Of a stretch of 64,000 nt of DNA, positions 1 through 11,365 are shown in pieces; the stretch's first letter is position 1, and each line of letters begins with the position of its first letter. Both the position numbers and the translations under genes were made by a program. The notes beneath the pieces were generated by a model. The model had not been told where the DNA came from, did no database searches, and saw only the letters and a list, made by a program, of their open reading frames with translations. Source of the DNA: Chondrosia reniformis (lineage: Eukaryota > Porifera > Demospongiae > Chondrillida > Chondrillidae); the NCBI GenBank assembly GCA_947172415.1, contig OX359195.1, positions 5,679,501 through 5,743,500 of the forward strand, read 5' to 3'.

Positions 1-114
1 ACTAGTATACAAACAGTTACTATTGCGTGTAACTGCTGTTTGACATACACTGCCCTCTATGAAATAACAATCTTCCACAACAAGTACTTTAAAGGTCTTC
101 GGCTAACTACTCAC

Positions 115-3100
115 GTCTTCCATGTTTCTTATGAGATGTCTAACCCAGCGTCCAATATTCTTAACAGTGACAATTATATTGACATGTGCCTCTCTATTCC
201 ACTGCTGTCCTTTGATCAAGCAGAGATCTGGACCATTATCCTTGTCCTCTTTGCGATATATGTACTGTGATATATAGGATGGGGTTGAATGGCCTTTCCA
301 GTAGATCTCCTGTATAGGAAGAGATTTGTGTGCTATTTGGAGTGTATATATGTATGTACATGACACTAGTAGCCCATACAATACTATGTACGTACCTACA
401 TGACACTAGTAGCCCATACAATACTATGTACGTACGTACATGACACTAGTAGCCCATACAATACTATGTACGTACGTACATGACATTAGTAGCCCATACA
501 ATACTATGTACGTACGTACATGACACTAGTAGCCCATACAATACTATGTACGTACGTACATGACACTAGTAGCCCATACAATACTATGTACGTATGTACA
601 TGACACTAGTAGCCCATACAATACTATGTACGTACGTACATGACACTAGTAGCCCATACAATACTATGTACGTACGTACATGGAGATGACATGCTGATCT
701 GTCACAATGACAAAGTACTTCATCAAATAACAAGTAATTACTTGGTTGCTTTATTGGAATTATTATAGTACAAATTTGACTACTGAGACTGAGACTGAGG
801 GTGAGACTGAGGGTGACTGAGGATTAAACTGAGGGTGACTGAAGGTGACTGAGGGTGACTGAGGGTGAGACTGAGGGTGACTGAGGGTGAGACTGAGGGT
901 GACTGAGGGTGACTGAGGGTGAGACTTGCAAGAACCGAAACTACATACAGTATTATATGACTACAGAGGATGACTTACAGTATCCATCATGTACCTCCAT
1001 CCATTCCTAATACCTTCTTTGACATTAGGTGTAGATTCCAACAGACGCAACTTTAAATCATCATACCTGTATCACATATGAAAAATCTAATACACCATTT
1101 TCCTACATGTTGTGCCTATTCTGTAAAAAGCCTATAGGGAACTAAACCTGGAGAGAGCCTTGGATGAAAATCCTGTATCACATACAGTATATATGTATAT
1201 GTACATACATATAAGCACTATAGTGAGCCAGCTATACTTGTACACCGAGGCACTAGCTAATATGGTATGATTACTTAGTGAAATGCCTAGTTTACAAATT
1301 ACTGGTAAAAATTTGATGACAAGTTCTACAAATAAATCAAGTCTTTGTATTATAGCTGTAGGATGTAGAATTGACTAACTTTGAACCATGTTTGCTATTT
1401 TTGATGGCTTCAATGAACTTGTTTTTTACAAAATTCATTTCCTAAGTATAAAATACGTACATACACTTGAGACTCAATTATTTTGAGCATAACAAGAGGG
1501 AGTTAATTGCACAACGCAAATGAGATTGAATGGCAAACAATGGCCATTTCTTAGTTACTTAAGATGACAAAACTTATCAGAGAAGCACAGACAGCTGTTT
1601 CACCCTCTTTAGTGATACACTTTGGTTGAACAATATTCAACACTTTTTGGAGGACAATCAATTTGTATATATACACTATAATACTATCTATATAATTTAC
1701 TCTTTCATGAACCCACCTCTTCTTCAATTAAAGGATTTCCCTCACTGTCATGCCTCCCATTTTTATGCCAAGTGTGGTCGTCTGGATACACCACAGACTG
1801 GAGAATCTCCTTAAATCCCGTATATCTACTGACCTCATGTTCTGATACGTAGGAGGGCGAGTATTCACACTCTGGTAGCACATCAGTGAGAATGGTGACT
1901 GAATGCACAGGTAAGTGAGAGAGCAGTAGACTAATGATAACCAAACCACAAGTATTCTTTATCAAACCAAACCACAAATATTCTTTATCAAACCAAACCA
2001 CAAGTAATCTTTATCAAACCAAACCACAAGTAATCTTTATCAGGCCAAACCACAAGTAATCTTTATCAAACCAAACCACAAGTAATCTTTATCAAGCCAA
2101 ACCACAAGTTATCATCATCGAAGGTAAAGAGACAACTATTTTGAGTTTAAAAAACATAATAGAAGCAAATGCAGGGATTTTGAACCCATGACAGCTGGTT
2201 TTGATCACCAGTGTTCTGCCACTTAACATACTGTATGCATTCCGTTTTTCCCTCTTTATGATGTTTGACTGATTATAATTCCTTGTGGTTTGATTATCAC
2301 TTCGATTAGTCATGATTGTATATTAGAGTAAATTGATACAGAAAGAAGCATGTTCCCCCATGTAGGTTCGTTATAGCCTGAGGGATTATTATAGCCAGGT
2401 TCATTATATTTGTATATACATATATGTTAGTCACTCTAACTAATACCATGGATATGCAGGGTATTAAACAATACAAGTATGCATGTGTATATGTGTGTAT
2501 GAACTAACAGTTTCGGTAATCATTTCCAATGTAAGGTATCTTCATCGGCCGCTGCATGGCAGAACTGGGATAGGGTCCCTTTAGTGGAGGGGGGATCATA
2601 TTAGTGTCTTTATCAGAATTGTAGTGACTCTTCACTAGATAGAGACACAGAGAAATGAGTATTACAAAGGTCTACTGGAAGGTGTGTTCCATAGAGGCAA
2701 TCAGATAATGTCATCCTTACAGTATTTGGCCATTGCAAACTGGTTACGAGGTACACCTGTCAACTCCTCAGAACCTGGAATCTGCCACTGCAAGGAAAAC
2801 AGTTCAAATGCGGTCAGCTACATTTAGTTTAACAGTTACCAAATACGTATATACAGCATCTATGACTGACACGACAATGGATGATTCATATTTACTAGGC
2901 AACGTTCAACCAAGAATAGCATCCGATAAAGCTCTAAAGTTTAAAACTATTTCACTCCCTGGCAACCCAACACACAGACTGCCTACAGCCAAATGTATGC
3001 ATATATAATATGTATAGATCTCTAATGCTTAGGGATAGTACAACACACACCTGTATTGATAGTGTATGCATAAAATGGATGACTTACATTTACATTCACA

Positions 3101-6100
3101 TAATCTGCTTCAGTTCCTTCTTTGTGAAGTATCTCTATATAGTACGGTCTTAATGCTTCCAAACTGAAGAGGTGGAAAATGGATGGATGGATGGATGGAT
3201 GGATGGATGGATGGTGGGATGGATGGATGAATGAATGGATGGATGGGTGGATGGATGAATGGATAAATGGGTGGATGGATGGACGGAAGAATGGATGAAT
3301 GGATGCAAGGATAAATGGATAGATGGAAGAATGGATGGGTGGAAGGATGAATGGACTTTCAAACTTACTTCATTTCAGGTGATATTTGTTTCGGATGAAC
3401 TTTAAAGTTTGATTCCGCAGAAAAGGAAGGTGGTGCCGCAGGAGGAAACAGTGGAGGTATATCTTTCTAAAGGAACAATCAGTTTCAGAAGAGTGACATA
3501 TCCTGCATCCTATCACACGGTAGACTAACTCACCACATCCATGCAGGCAAGACAGGCAATCTTTTTGAGGTTCTTTGGCTGATGATCGCTACTCAACCAG
3601 ATCTCTGAAGCATCATCAGAGGCCACAGCAAAACGATATGGTCCTACACAGAATTCATACACATACAGACAAGACTTATCAAAGTGATAATCAAACCATA
3701 AGTAATTATAATCATCTTAAAATATAAAAAACTGAAGAAGCAATTGCTGGGAATTGAACCCAGGACAGCTGGTTATGACCACCAGTGCTCCCCTTTTATT
3801 CTACTACTTAGAATTATAGTTGCAATTCACTAATTAGTGATGGATGCTCAGTTCAGAACAAGCTGATAATCAAGACCCAGCCCTTTTTCAATGGGAGGGG
3901 CCATCTTAACCAATCGTCAATTGATAATTATACCACAACTGTTCTGTGTAATCTATGTACTCTGCATATAACAGTAACCTAATGAAATTTGACTTTTTCT
4001 GTACTTTGTAAATCTAATAGTTTGAAAATTGCTAAACTATAAACTTAATTCTTTTGAGGTTCTAAATTTCGTGAAAACAATGTCAAAATGGCCTCCCATT
4101 TGTTTTAGAGTTCATATAAACAAATGATCATGTTAGGGTCTATTGGAATTATCTTTCCTCAATATTTCACAATAACAATGGTAGTATACATGAGTATTTT
4201 GTTCTTTCAGTATATTTTTAGTGCTACCATCCTTTGGCAGACCCGCCTACTACAGCACTCTAAGTTATCATTAATGTGATAATGTTAGTCTACATACATA
4301 TATACACACGGGCTGGACCAACCAGTTTTGGAAGGAATAATGTATCCATATATCTTTTCTCCATATTCATCAAAGTCCATTCCAAAACTGTTATAGAGTG
4401 AGGTCAGCTTTCCAGCATTCTACATAAGGGCAGCAATTGAGAGGGAGGAAGGTGTTAGATGTGAAGAGGGAGGTGAGGAAGGAGTAGGGCGGTATGAGAG
4501 GTGAGGGGGAAGGAGGGAGGTATGAGAGGTGAGGGGGAAGGAGGGAGGTGTGAGAGGTGAGGGGGAATGAGGGAGGTGTGAGGGGTGAGGAGGGAGGTAT
4601 GAGGAGGAATGAGGGAGGTGTGAGGGGTGAGGAGGGAGGTATGAGGAGGAATGAGGGAGGTATGAGGAGGAATGAGGGAGGTGTGAGGGGTGAGGAAGGA
4701 GGTGTGAGGAGGAATGAGGGAGGTGTGAGGGGTGAGGAAGGAGGCATGAGGAGGAATGAGGGAGGTGTGAGGGGTAAGGAAGAAGGTGTGAGAGGTGAGG
4801 AGGGAGGTGTGAGGGGTGAGGAGGGAGGTGTGAGGGGTGAGGAGGGAGGTGTGAGGGGTGAGGAGGGAGGTGTGAGGGGTGAGGAGGGAGGTGTGAGGAA
4901 TGAGGAGAGAGGTGTGAGGGGTGAGGGGGGAGGTGTGAGAGGTGAAGATGGAGGTGTGAGAGGTGAGGAAGGAGGTGTGAGGTGTGACATGTGAGGAGGG
5001 AGGTGTGAGGAGGAATGAGGGAGGTGTGAAGGGTGAGGAAGGAGGTGTGAGGGTGAGAAAGGAGGTGTGAGGGGTGAAAGGTGAGGAGAGAGGTGTGAGG
5101 GGTGAGGAAGGAGGTGTGAGAGGTAAGGAGGGAGGTGTGAGGGGTGAGGAGGGAGGTGTGAGGGATGAGGAGGGATGAGGAGGGAGGTGTGAGGGGTGAG
5201 GAGGGAGGTGTGAGGGATGAGGAGGGATGAGGAGGGAGGTGTGAGGGGTGAGGAGGGATGAGGAGGGAGGTGTGAGAGGTGAGGAGGGATGAGGAGGGAG
5301 GTATGAGGTGTGAGGGGTGAGGAGGGATGAGGAGGGAGGTGTGAGAGGTGAGGAGGGAGGTGTGAGGAATGAGGAGAGAGGTGTGAGGGGTGAGGGGGGA
5401 GGTGTGAGAGGTGAAGATGGAGGTGTGAGAGGTGAGGAAGGAGGTGTGAGGTGTGACATGTGAGGAGGGAGGTGTGAGGAGGAATGAGGGAGGTGTGAAG
5501 GGTGAGGAAGGAGGTGTGAGGGTGAGAAAGGAGGTGTGAGGGGTGAGAGGTGAGGAGAGAGGTGTGAGGGGTGAGGAAGGAGGTGTGAGAGGTGAGGAGG
5601 GAGGTGTGAGGGGTGAGGAGGGAGGTGTGAGGGATGAGGAGGGATGAGGAGGGAGGTGTGAGGGGTGAGGAGGGATGAGGAGGGAGGTGTGAGAGGTGAA
5701 AGGAAAAAAAGCTCAAAAAGGTAATATGAACATTTAAAAACACAAACTGTACTAAAGTACTAAGGAAGCAGAACATAACATCTTACGTACAGTTGGGTTT
5801 TTAGGAAATTGTGGTTCCAATCTCAAATCATCGACTAGGAAACCTTCCACACCTGTCCATATGTCGACATTCATATAGCCAACCATCTGTGACAATACAA
5901 TAACATTGGTACTGTATATATGTACGTATTACAATATAGGAATCACATTTTACTTGAAAAGGATTGGGATGAATGACATTCACATAAAACAATTAGCCAA
6001 GCCAGTCACTTGGCTGGTCGACGTAATATTTTCCAGTGATTATCTAATTTCCTGACAACTATTAGTCAGGAATTAGTACATACTATTTATATTACATATG

Positions 6101-9100
6101 TCATATTTCTTCCATTCCCAAAGAATCTACCAATAACCAGCCTGTTGCCATAACAATAGTCATTGTAGTTATGTAGATACATTGGTATATATAGGTACAT
6201 CCTGTCACCTTTCCTCTATTTAAACCAACTCTGTAATCCTATTCCTCATTACTGCTGATGAAGACCTACGGGTCGAAACGTTCAATCTAGCTCAATTTTG
6301 TTGCCGATAGCTCCAATAAACTTATCTTTCATATAGGTACATATACGTACATAACAGATACATAATAATCAGGAAGCGAATGTGAGGATAATAGGTTGCA
6401 ATTACAGGTACAAACATTGTGGTTAAAGAATGCGAGATGAAGCGTAAGGTATACGGACTAGTACACGGAATTACTGAGGTATCAAATGAATGTGAGATTG
6501 CAAGTGAAATTCAAAATCTCATATTCTTTAGACACATGCATTCAATCACCTATCTATGTTATATGTATATATTTAATATACAGTAAATACGTATTCATAA
6601 TAGTATAAGTACATAAAGCTAAATTACGTAGTACGGATATCATACATACGTATATAAATCATATTGTAATTTTATAAGTTTCCTCAAATCTGTTGAACTC
6701 ATTAGGTCTCCCATATAGCCAACGGATCCAGTGTACATGTAACAGGATCACATGAAACATACATATGATAAATGGTGACCAAAATATATCTGAAATAATA
6801 ATTGATACCTGCCTAAGTGCTCATGTTACATAAAAATATGAATTGTGAAACATGACAGTTTTACAATTTAGAAGAAAGGAGTGATCGAATAATACGTACA
6901 TGACCTTATTATTATCACTGCGATTATGGTTTCAATTATGATTGCCATTACATAAGCCAAGGATTCACAGAAGATCAAGACAAAGATAAATAAAAAGACA
7001 AGGACTCCCAGGATCACTGATGAAGGGTGGAATTCCCAGAAATGGCTGTCTGACCCAGTGGAGCAGATAAAGGAAGGGAAAAGAAGGAAGAAATGACTCC
7101 TGTGTCTTCATCCAAAGCTCTCTTCAGGTTTAGTTCCCCTATAGGCTCTTTTACAGAATAGGCATATAGCATGTAGGAAAATGGTATCTTAGATTTTCAT
7201 AAGAATATAAATATCATGCCTAACTGTGATGTGTTGATATAAAATTGACATACAAGACACGGATATGCAGTTGTACACTCTTATCTTTTACGTACTCTTG
7301 TATAGGCACACATAATACATATAAAATGATGTCAATTTGTACGTATGTATACAGTAATTTGATCTACTGCACCTACCTCTTTCCTAATAAGGATAGTGTT
7401 ATTCAAAAACACATTTCCGTCTACATCCACCTTTACACCATCTGGTAAGTGATTTGGCAAAGAAACTTTAATATTGTCGGAAAATAAGTGCTCATGAATT
7501 TCTTGAATCTCGGCTTCACTTTCCACAGGGTCAATTGCTTTTGGTAAAGTATGGGTTGTTGCTAATTTCACTAAGCAAAATAATTCAACAGTTTTCCTAA
7601 ATGGATCACATCATGTTGGGAATCCATATATTTCCAAAGAAGAGAAAACTTAATAGACTTCATGGTCCAGAGTACAATGACATTGCCTATACAACTGGAC
7701 TCCTTTATTTTCTATCATTTACAAGCAGAAAATCACTATATAGGAGATTGGCCTGTTATACGGTAATGACTACCACATCAATGCTATCATCAAAATCTCC
7801 CTATATGCTACCTCTACTCATTACTGTAGTCTTAGTAGGGTATATAGAAAGATACAGTAGCTCCTATAACTATATATGTGAGCAGTTCAAGTAAAATCCA
7901 AATTTTATTTCCACTAATGAAAATTGACTTTTCATCATAAAATAAAAATAAAATAGTTCCTCTTGGGCAATAGGCAACTCGAGAATGCCCTTTACGAAAC
8001 TTCTGGGGAGCGTGAATAGCCTTCTTAGTGCCCATTTTCTCGCTGTCACTTACTGTGATGTCACTACGCTTCTCCGTATATTTCCGTATACTAAAAGTGT
8101 CTTTCCTTCATTTCTAATGTAGGCAACAATGTTCGCTTTCTATTTGAACCACTCACAAATATTCTGTATTCTGAATATGTACCTTTATGCCTCATCATGG
8201 ACCCAGTGCCCTTCCTACATGTGTCACTTTAATAAATCTTTAGTCTATTGGGTATCTAGAGACACACTTTGCTTTTTTTAAGAGTCGAAACAAACTGCAT
8301 CTCTAGACACTCAAAAGACTAAAAATGAACCATCTCAAAGATGAGTTTGGAAAAGTTAGAAGAAATTCCCATCATCTAAATTATAATAGTATATATAACA
8401 TACATATGTATATCATGGCTGGACTTACAATCAGTATTCAATGGTTGATCTGCTTGTTTTTCCACTAAATGATGATTTTTATTTAATACTACAACAGTTA
8501 CTTGTTTAGGACCTGCCAAAAGGAGAGTGACAAGAAGACAACACTAAGAGAAGTTTCATATGTCATTAATGAATGCACTCTGACACTACTATGTAGGTTT
8601 CAAAATGACTTGGACATGAGAGACACATAATGTAACAAGATTAATGTGGAACGTACAAACCCACAAACCCACACTTAACCACACTTCACTACTGAGCATT
8701 GAATAACTGGAACAGCTCTTAATAGTGACACTTGTTACAGGTAATCTTCTACAGTAATATCGCATACTTTTAAATATCTTAACTACGTACACCTACACAT
8801 GCCATTCACATCCCAGCTGAAAATGGAATATGGGCATTTTGGAAAGGAACCATTTTCGAATAGCGAGTATGTATATGTATGTACTCGTAGAAGGAAGCCA
8901 CTCGTCTTAAGTCTCTCCTCGCTAGGAGAATAGCTAGTGGCCGCCAAATTCTGGCCTTAGAAAGGCCAACTTGTACTTTTGGAGAAAATCAAGCTCAAAA
9001 GGCTATATAATATAAAGCTTGTATTTAGAAGCCAGGCCACAGATATACAATACAATAAACGAAAAACCTAATTTGAATACTTACTTGATAAAAAGTGTCC

Positions 9101-9163
9101 AAGGACAATTATACCGACAACACTAATGACTATTGCCAACAAAAGTCGTTTGGCTAGATTCAT
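115..9163 (-). CDS. B4GALNT3-like: B4GALNT3/4-like PA14-domain beta-1,4-N-acetylgalactosaminyltransferase, 5' part (multi-exon, runs off window)
   Basis: Golgi type II glycosyltransferase of the CHGN family that would add GalNAc to terminal GlcNAc. Start at 9163: a short basic stretch (MNLAKR) and one hydrophobic anchor ([19 protein letters not shown]). Exons with GT-AG signals: 9085-9163, 8429-8512, 7377-7570, 5791-5886, about 4330-4388, 3534-3643, 3369-3466, 3088-3163, 2721-2787, 2509-2634, 1717-1898, 979-1066, 115-309. The PA14 domain is encoded by 3088-4388 and includes [13 protein letters not shown] and [19 protein letters not shown]. The 1717-1898 exon has ECEYSPSY and the 115-309 exon has [23 protein letters not shown], the family's entry into the transferase domain. 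The DxD motif and C-terminus lie left of base 1. Phase does not close between 5791-5886 and 4388, or between 1717 and 1066, so at least one small exon or a different splice site is missed. Introns carry large tandem repeats. Confidence 0.82.
361..680. repeat. 40-bp minisatellite, 8 copies
   Basis: Unit is TGACACTAGTAGCCCATACA plus ATACTATGTACGTACGTACA, repeated eight times with only a few substitutions. It lies in an intron of the B4GALNT3-like gene next to the 115-309 exon. Confidence 0.95.
785..926. repeat. Short-unit tandem repeat (GACTGAGGGT family)
   Basis: Imperfect tandem array of GACTGAGGGT and GAGACTGAGGGT units between exons of the B4GALNT3-like gene. Confidence 0.9.
1945..2110. 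repeat. 26-bp minisatellite (AAACCACAAGTAATCTTTATC)
   Basis: About six imperfect copies of a unit containing AACCACAAGTAATCTTTATC. The unit resembles the arm of the adjacent SINE-like element (AATCAAACCACAAGTAAT), so it may be a local expansion of a SINE end. Confidence 0.85.
2105..2335. mobile_element. tRNA-derived SINE-like element
   Basis: On the minus strand the core at about 2160-2225 reads as a decayed tRNA head, with an A-box-like part and a B-box-like stretch (GGGTTCAAAATCCC). It is flanked by copies of the AACCACAAGT arm in opposite orientations. Related cores lie at 3735-3800, about 52640-52690 and 55025-55142. Confidence 0.6.
3178..3355. repeat. (GGAT)n microsatellite/minisatellite
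   Basis: Tandem GGAT with GAAT variants inside a B4GALNT3-like intron. The long open frames in it are repeat artefacts. Similar arrays are at 53333-53455 and, as CCAT, at 61425-61625. Confidence 0.95.
4440..5700. repeat. Purine-only 20-21-bp minisatellite with a higher-order duplication
   Basis: About 1.25 kb in which the plus strand is almost all purine plus T, built from GAGGAGGGAGGTGTGAGGGGT-like units. A block from about 4880 recurs about 467 bp downstream; the marker GTGTGACATGTGAGG is seen near 4981 and 5448. It lies in a B4GALNT3-like intron. Open frames of 145-461 codons on both strands are low-complexity artefacts. Confidence 0.95.
6254..6279 (+). other. Hammerhead-like core motif, family A repeat end
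   Basis: CTGATGA, a GACC/GGTC hairpin and GAAAC occur in ribozyme-core order, followed by CTAGCTC and ATAGCTCCAATAAACTTATC. The same block recurs, as two inverted copies, at 56838-57003. Stem I/III and a cleavage triplet are not evident, so function is unproven. Confidence 0.4.
6957..7190 (+). mobile_element. SINE-like dispersed repeat (about 230 bp)
   Basis: Shares blocks AAGGATTCACAGAAGATCAA, GGGTGGAATTCCCAGAAA, CATCCAAAGCTCTC and GGTTTAGTTCCC with copies at 52738-52935, 55785-55985 and 57625-57825. Reversed or partial copies are near 1090-1170, 11965-12065, 15110-15225, 17310-17400, 19655-19745 and 27995-28105. No ORF. Confidence 0.75.
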
Positions 9164-9658
9164 CGCTTCAACAAGACCTACAGACAAAACACATGAAACT
9201 AGATTTACTTTGTCATGAAACTACATGTAACTTTATTGATAGGAACGATAAAACTTACGACAGAGACTTTACACTCGATATAGAAGTCGTATAACTGGAC
9301 AAAAGGGGCAGTCCTTATTTATACTACACACATTGGCTCGGACAATGGCCGCTATATAATTAGAATATTACGCCTTGAAGGTAAAGGGATATACGGGAAA
9401 GTGCGTATATGGATCGCCGGCTACCCCGTGTGTATACTTATTGCTATATAGCCTTATCTATATATGTAGAGTGTAATACAATCAAACTATACACAGTGTC
9501 ACTGAAGGAATCAATATTAATAACAAGTCAATGAATCGATGATACCTGCTATAAATAGTTAACAATCAATGTAAAAAGTGTATTTTACGCTTCAGAGTTA
9601 TTGTTAGACCTTACAGGGACCTTATGGACAACAGAAATGATAATTTGCACTTAAAAAA

Positions 9659-11297
9659 TTATTTTGTTTCTTCCCTTGTCCCTTGATCTTCCTTTCCAGT
9701 TTCTACCTCCTCTTTTCCCTCTTCAGAAAGACTATCAGCAGAAACTGTTTTAGTAAATCTAATGGCGCATAGGCTAGCAATGGTCATTAGGACACCGCAG
9801 AAGAGGAGAATCTCTCTGATACCACCTTTCATGTCATAATGATACAACCATATGGTTGCACCAGATATAGCAGTCAGAGGTATTCTGAAGAGGCTAACAA
9901 TGCTCAGTCTGTGCTCCTCTGGTAGGTGTCGAGCCCTTATATCTGCCATTACAGGGAAGTAAACCCCACAAGCCAGCTCAAAGGCAAGGAAACACAGAAA
10001 TGTGATCTGAGGAAAGGCAGCAAAGTAGGCCGCAATGTACATTGACAAGCCCCCCATGGCAGACATTCCTAAAAATGATAAATATATTGATCAGTATTTA
10101 TTAATTGCATAAAAATAGAAATATTATATTAGACACCATCCTTCACCAGTGACCATGGGGATCTTTGTTTTCTTCTTGATCTTTTGTGAATCCTTGGCAA
10201 TGTATGCTCTATACACATACTTATATCAATATACTATACATGTATCTATTAATGGACCTCATCTTTAGACAAATTTCTTGACTTCATTACGTAAATGTAT
10301 GAAAAGTACATCATTCAAAAGCTATATTAACCTTTGACTTACCTAAGAAGACAGTTCCAGGAGTGATTCCCCTGTGCCCTAGCTGCTTACACAGCAGTTC
10401 TCCAAGGAGAAAGGACACCATAAAACAGGCAAAGACGATTCCCAAGGGAGGAGAGGATGGGGAGAGGGTGGGTGTCCAAATAAACACAAAAATGAAAATT
10501 ACACTCTCAAAGAGGGCTTGTATTAAACCAACCAATAGTACCTCTGGTTTTGACCCCAAGGCTTGAAAAGCCCCTAACAAGGATCGTTTTAGTGTTTTTG
10601 ATGAAATTTTACTGCTTTCTGGGCCATAATTTTCTGTCCATTTTAAGGCTATAGTCACTGCAGCCCCTACCAGCACAGGTGTTGCCAAAACATATGGAGC
10701 AGGTGGACCAAAGTTTAGCCAGCGAGCTAAAATATCAGCTATGATGCCTGCAGCTACAGCAACTATACTGCTGGCAAACGTTGCAAGTCCAAAGGTAATT
10801 GGTATCCATTCTTTTGGGAAATCATGCGTTTCCAAATGTTCATGGGAGTACCATGCCTCCATGGAGCCAAAGAGAAAGGAGTTGGCCACGCCTCCAATAA
10901 TCCTCCCAATAATGAGTGGCAGATACACTGGGATGACTACTATCAAACTGGATACACCATACAGGACAGCAAAGGCCACAGTCGTATTCCTTCGGCCAAA
11001 TCGATCGGCAATCACCTCCTTTGCTGGTGTGAATAGGACACTGGACACCAGACCAAACACGTAGATAATAGCTACTTGGCTCTCTAAAAATCCATAGTAA
11101 TGATACAGCTTATACAGATAAGGGCCTTGTATCCAATCTCCAAAGACGACAATGGTATACAAAACAATGTATGGCCTTTGAAATTGAAGAAACGTTGGAT
11201 TCGTCGGTCGCTCCTGACCAAATCCTCCATACTTATAGAAGATTCCAATACATGACGCTGTTATACAAAACAAGGATGCATAAGCCACAAAAAACAT
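9659..11297 (-). CDS. MFSD5: MFSD5-like major facilitator (molybdate-anion transporter family)
   Basis: Membrane transporter of the major facilitator superfamily. Two exons: 10343-11297 and 9659-10068; the donor GTAAGT and acceptor TTTTTAG join a split Gly codon (TVFL-G-MSAMGG). The product is about 454 aa, close to the family's usual 450. Motifs recalled from MFSD5 are present: the RPYIVLYTIVVFGDWIQGPYLYKLY region, the AWYSHEHLETHDFPKEWIPITF stretch and ALFESVIFIFVFIWTPTLSP, with about 12 hydrophobic segments and an acidic tail. The frame stays open to a GTG at 11336, but the first ATG, at 11297, aligns with the family N-terminus and is chosen. Divergent from PSMG2. Confidence 0.9.
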
Positions 11298-11365
11298 TTC
11301 TTGAGCGGATGGAATGCTAATCAGAGAGTGCTCCACTGTGGGAATTCCCCCTAAATTGGAATAAA
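11298..11365. promoter_or_regulatory. Very short bidirectional promoter, MFSD5 / PSMG2
   Basis: Only 68 bp separate the two start codons, so the two 5' UTRs must be tiny or overlap, or transcription must start inside the neighbouring gene. No TATA box is evident. Confidence 0.6.

Noticed and set aside
1-56. Next B4GALNT3-like exon after the ATTTCATAG acceptor
   Set aside because: The frame is open (RAVYVKQQLHAIV) but does not resemble the expected transferase sequence; not supported.
3150-3362. Open frame of IHPSIHPS repeats
   Set aside because: Translation of the (GGAT)n array; likewise the frames at 61402-61651.
4391-5776. Open frames of 461, 334 and 145 codons
   Set aside because: Low-complexity translations of the purine minisatellite (SSPLTPP- or GEEGGV-type repeats); no codon-like variation or domain.
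7832-8035. 67-codon minus-strand ORF starting [19 protein letters not shown]
   Set aside because: The basic start recalls a ribosomal protein, but the rest matches nothing I recognise and no splice partner is clear.
11298-11336. MFSD5 start at 11336
   Set aside because: That codon is GTG; the first ATG, at 11297, aligns with the family N-terminus.
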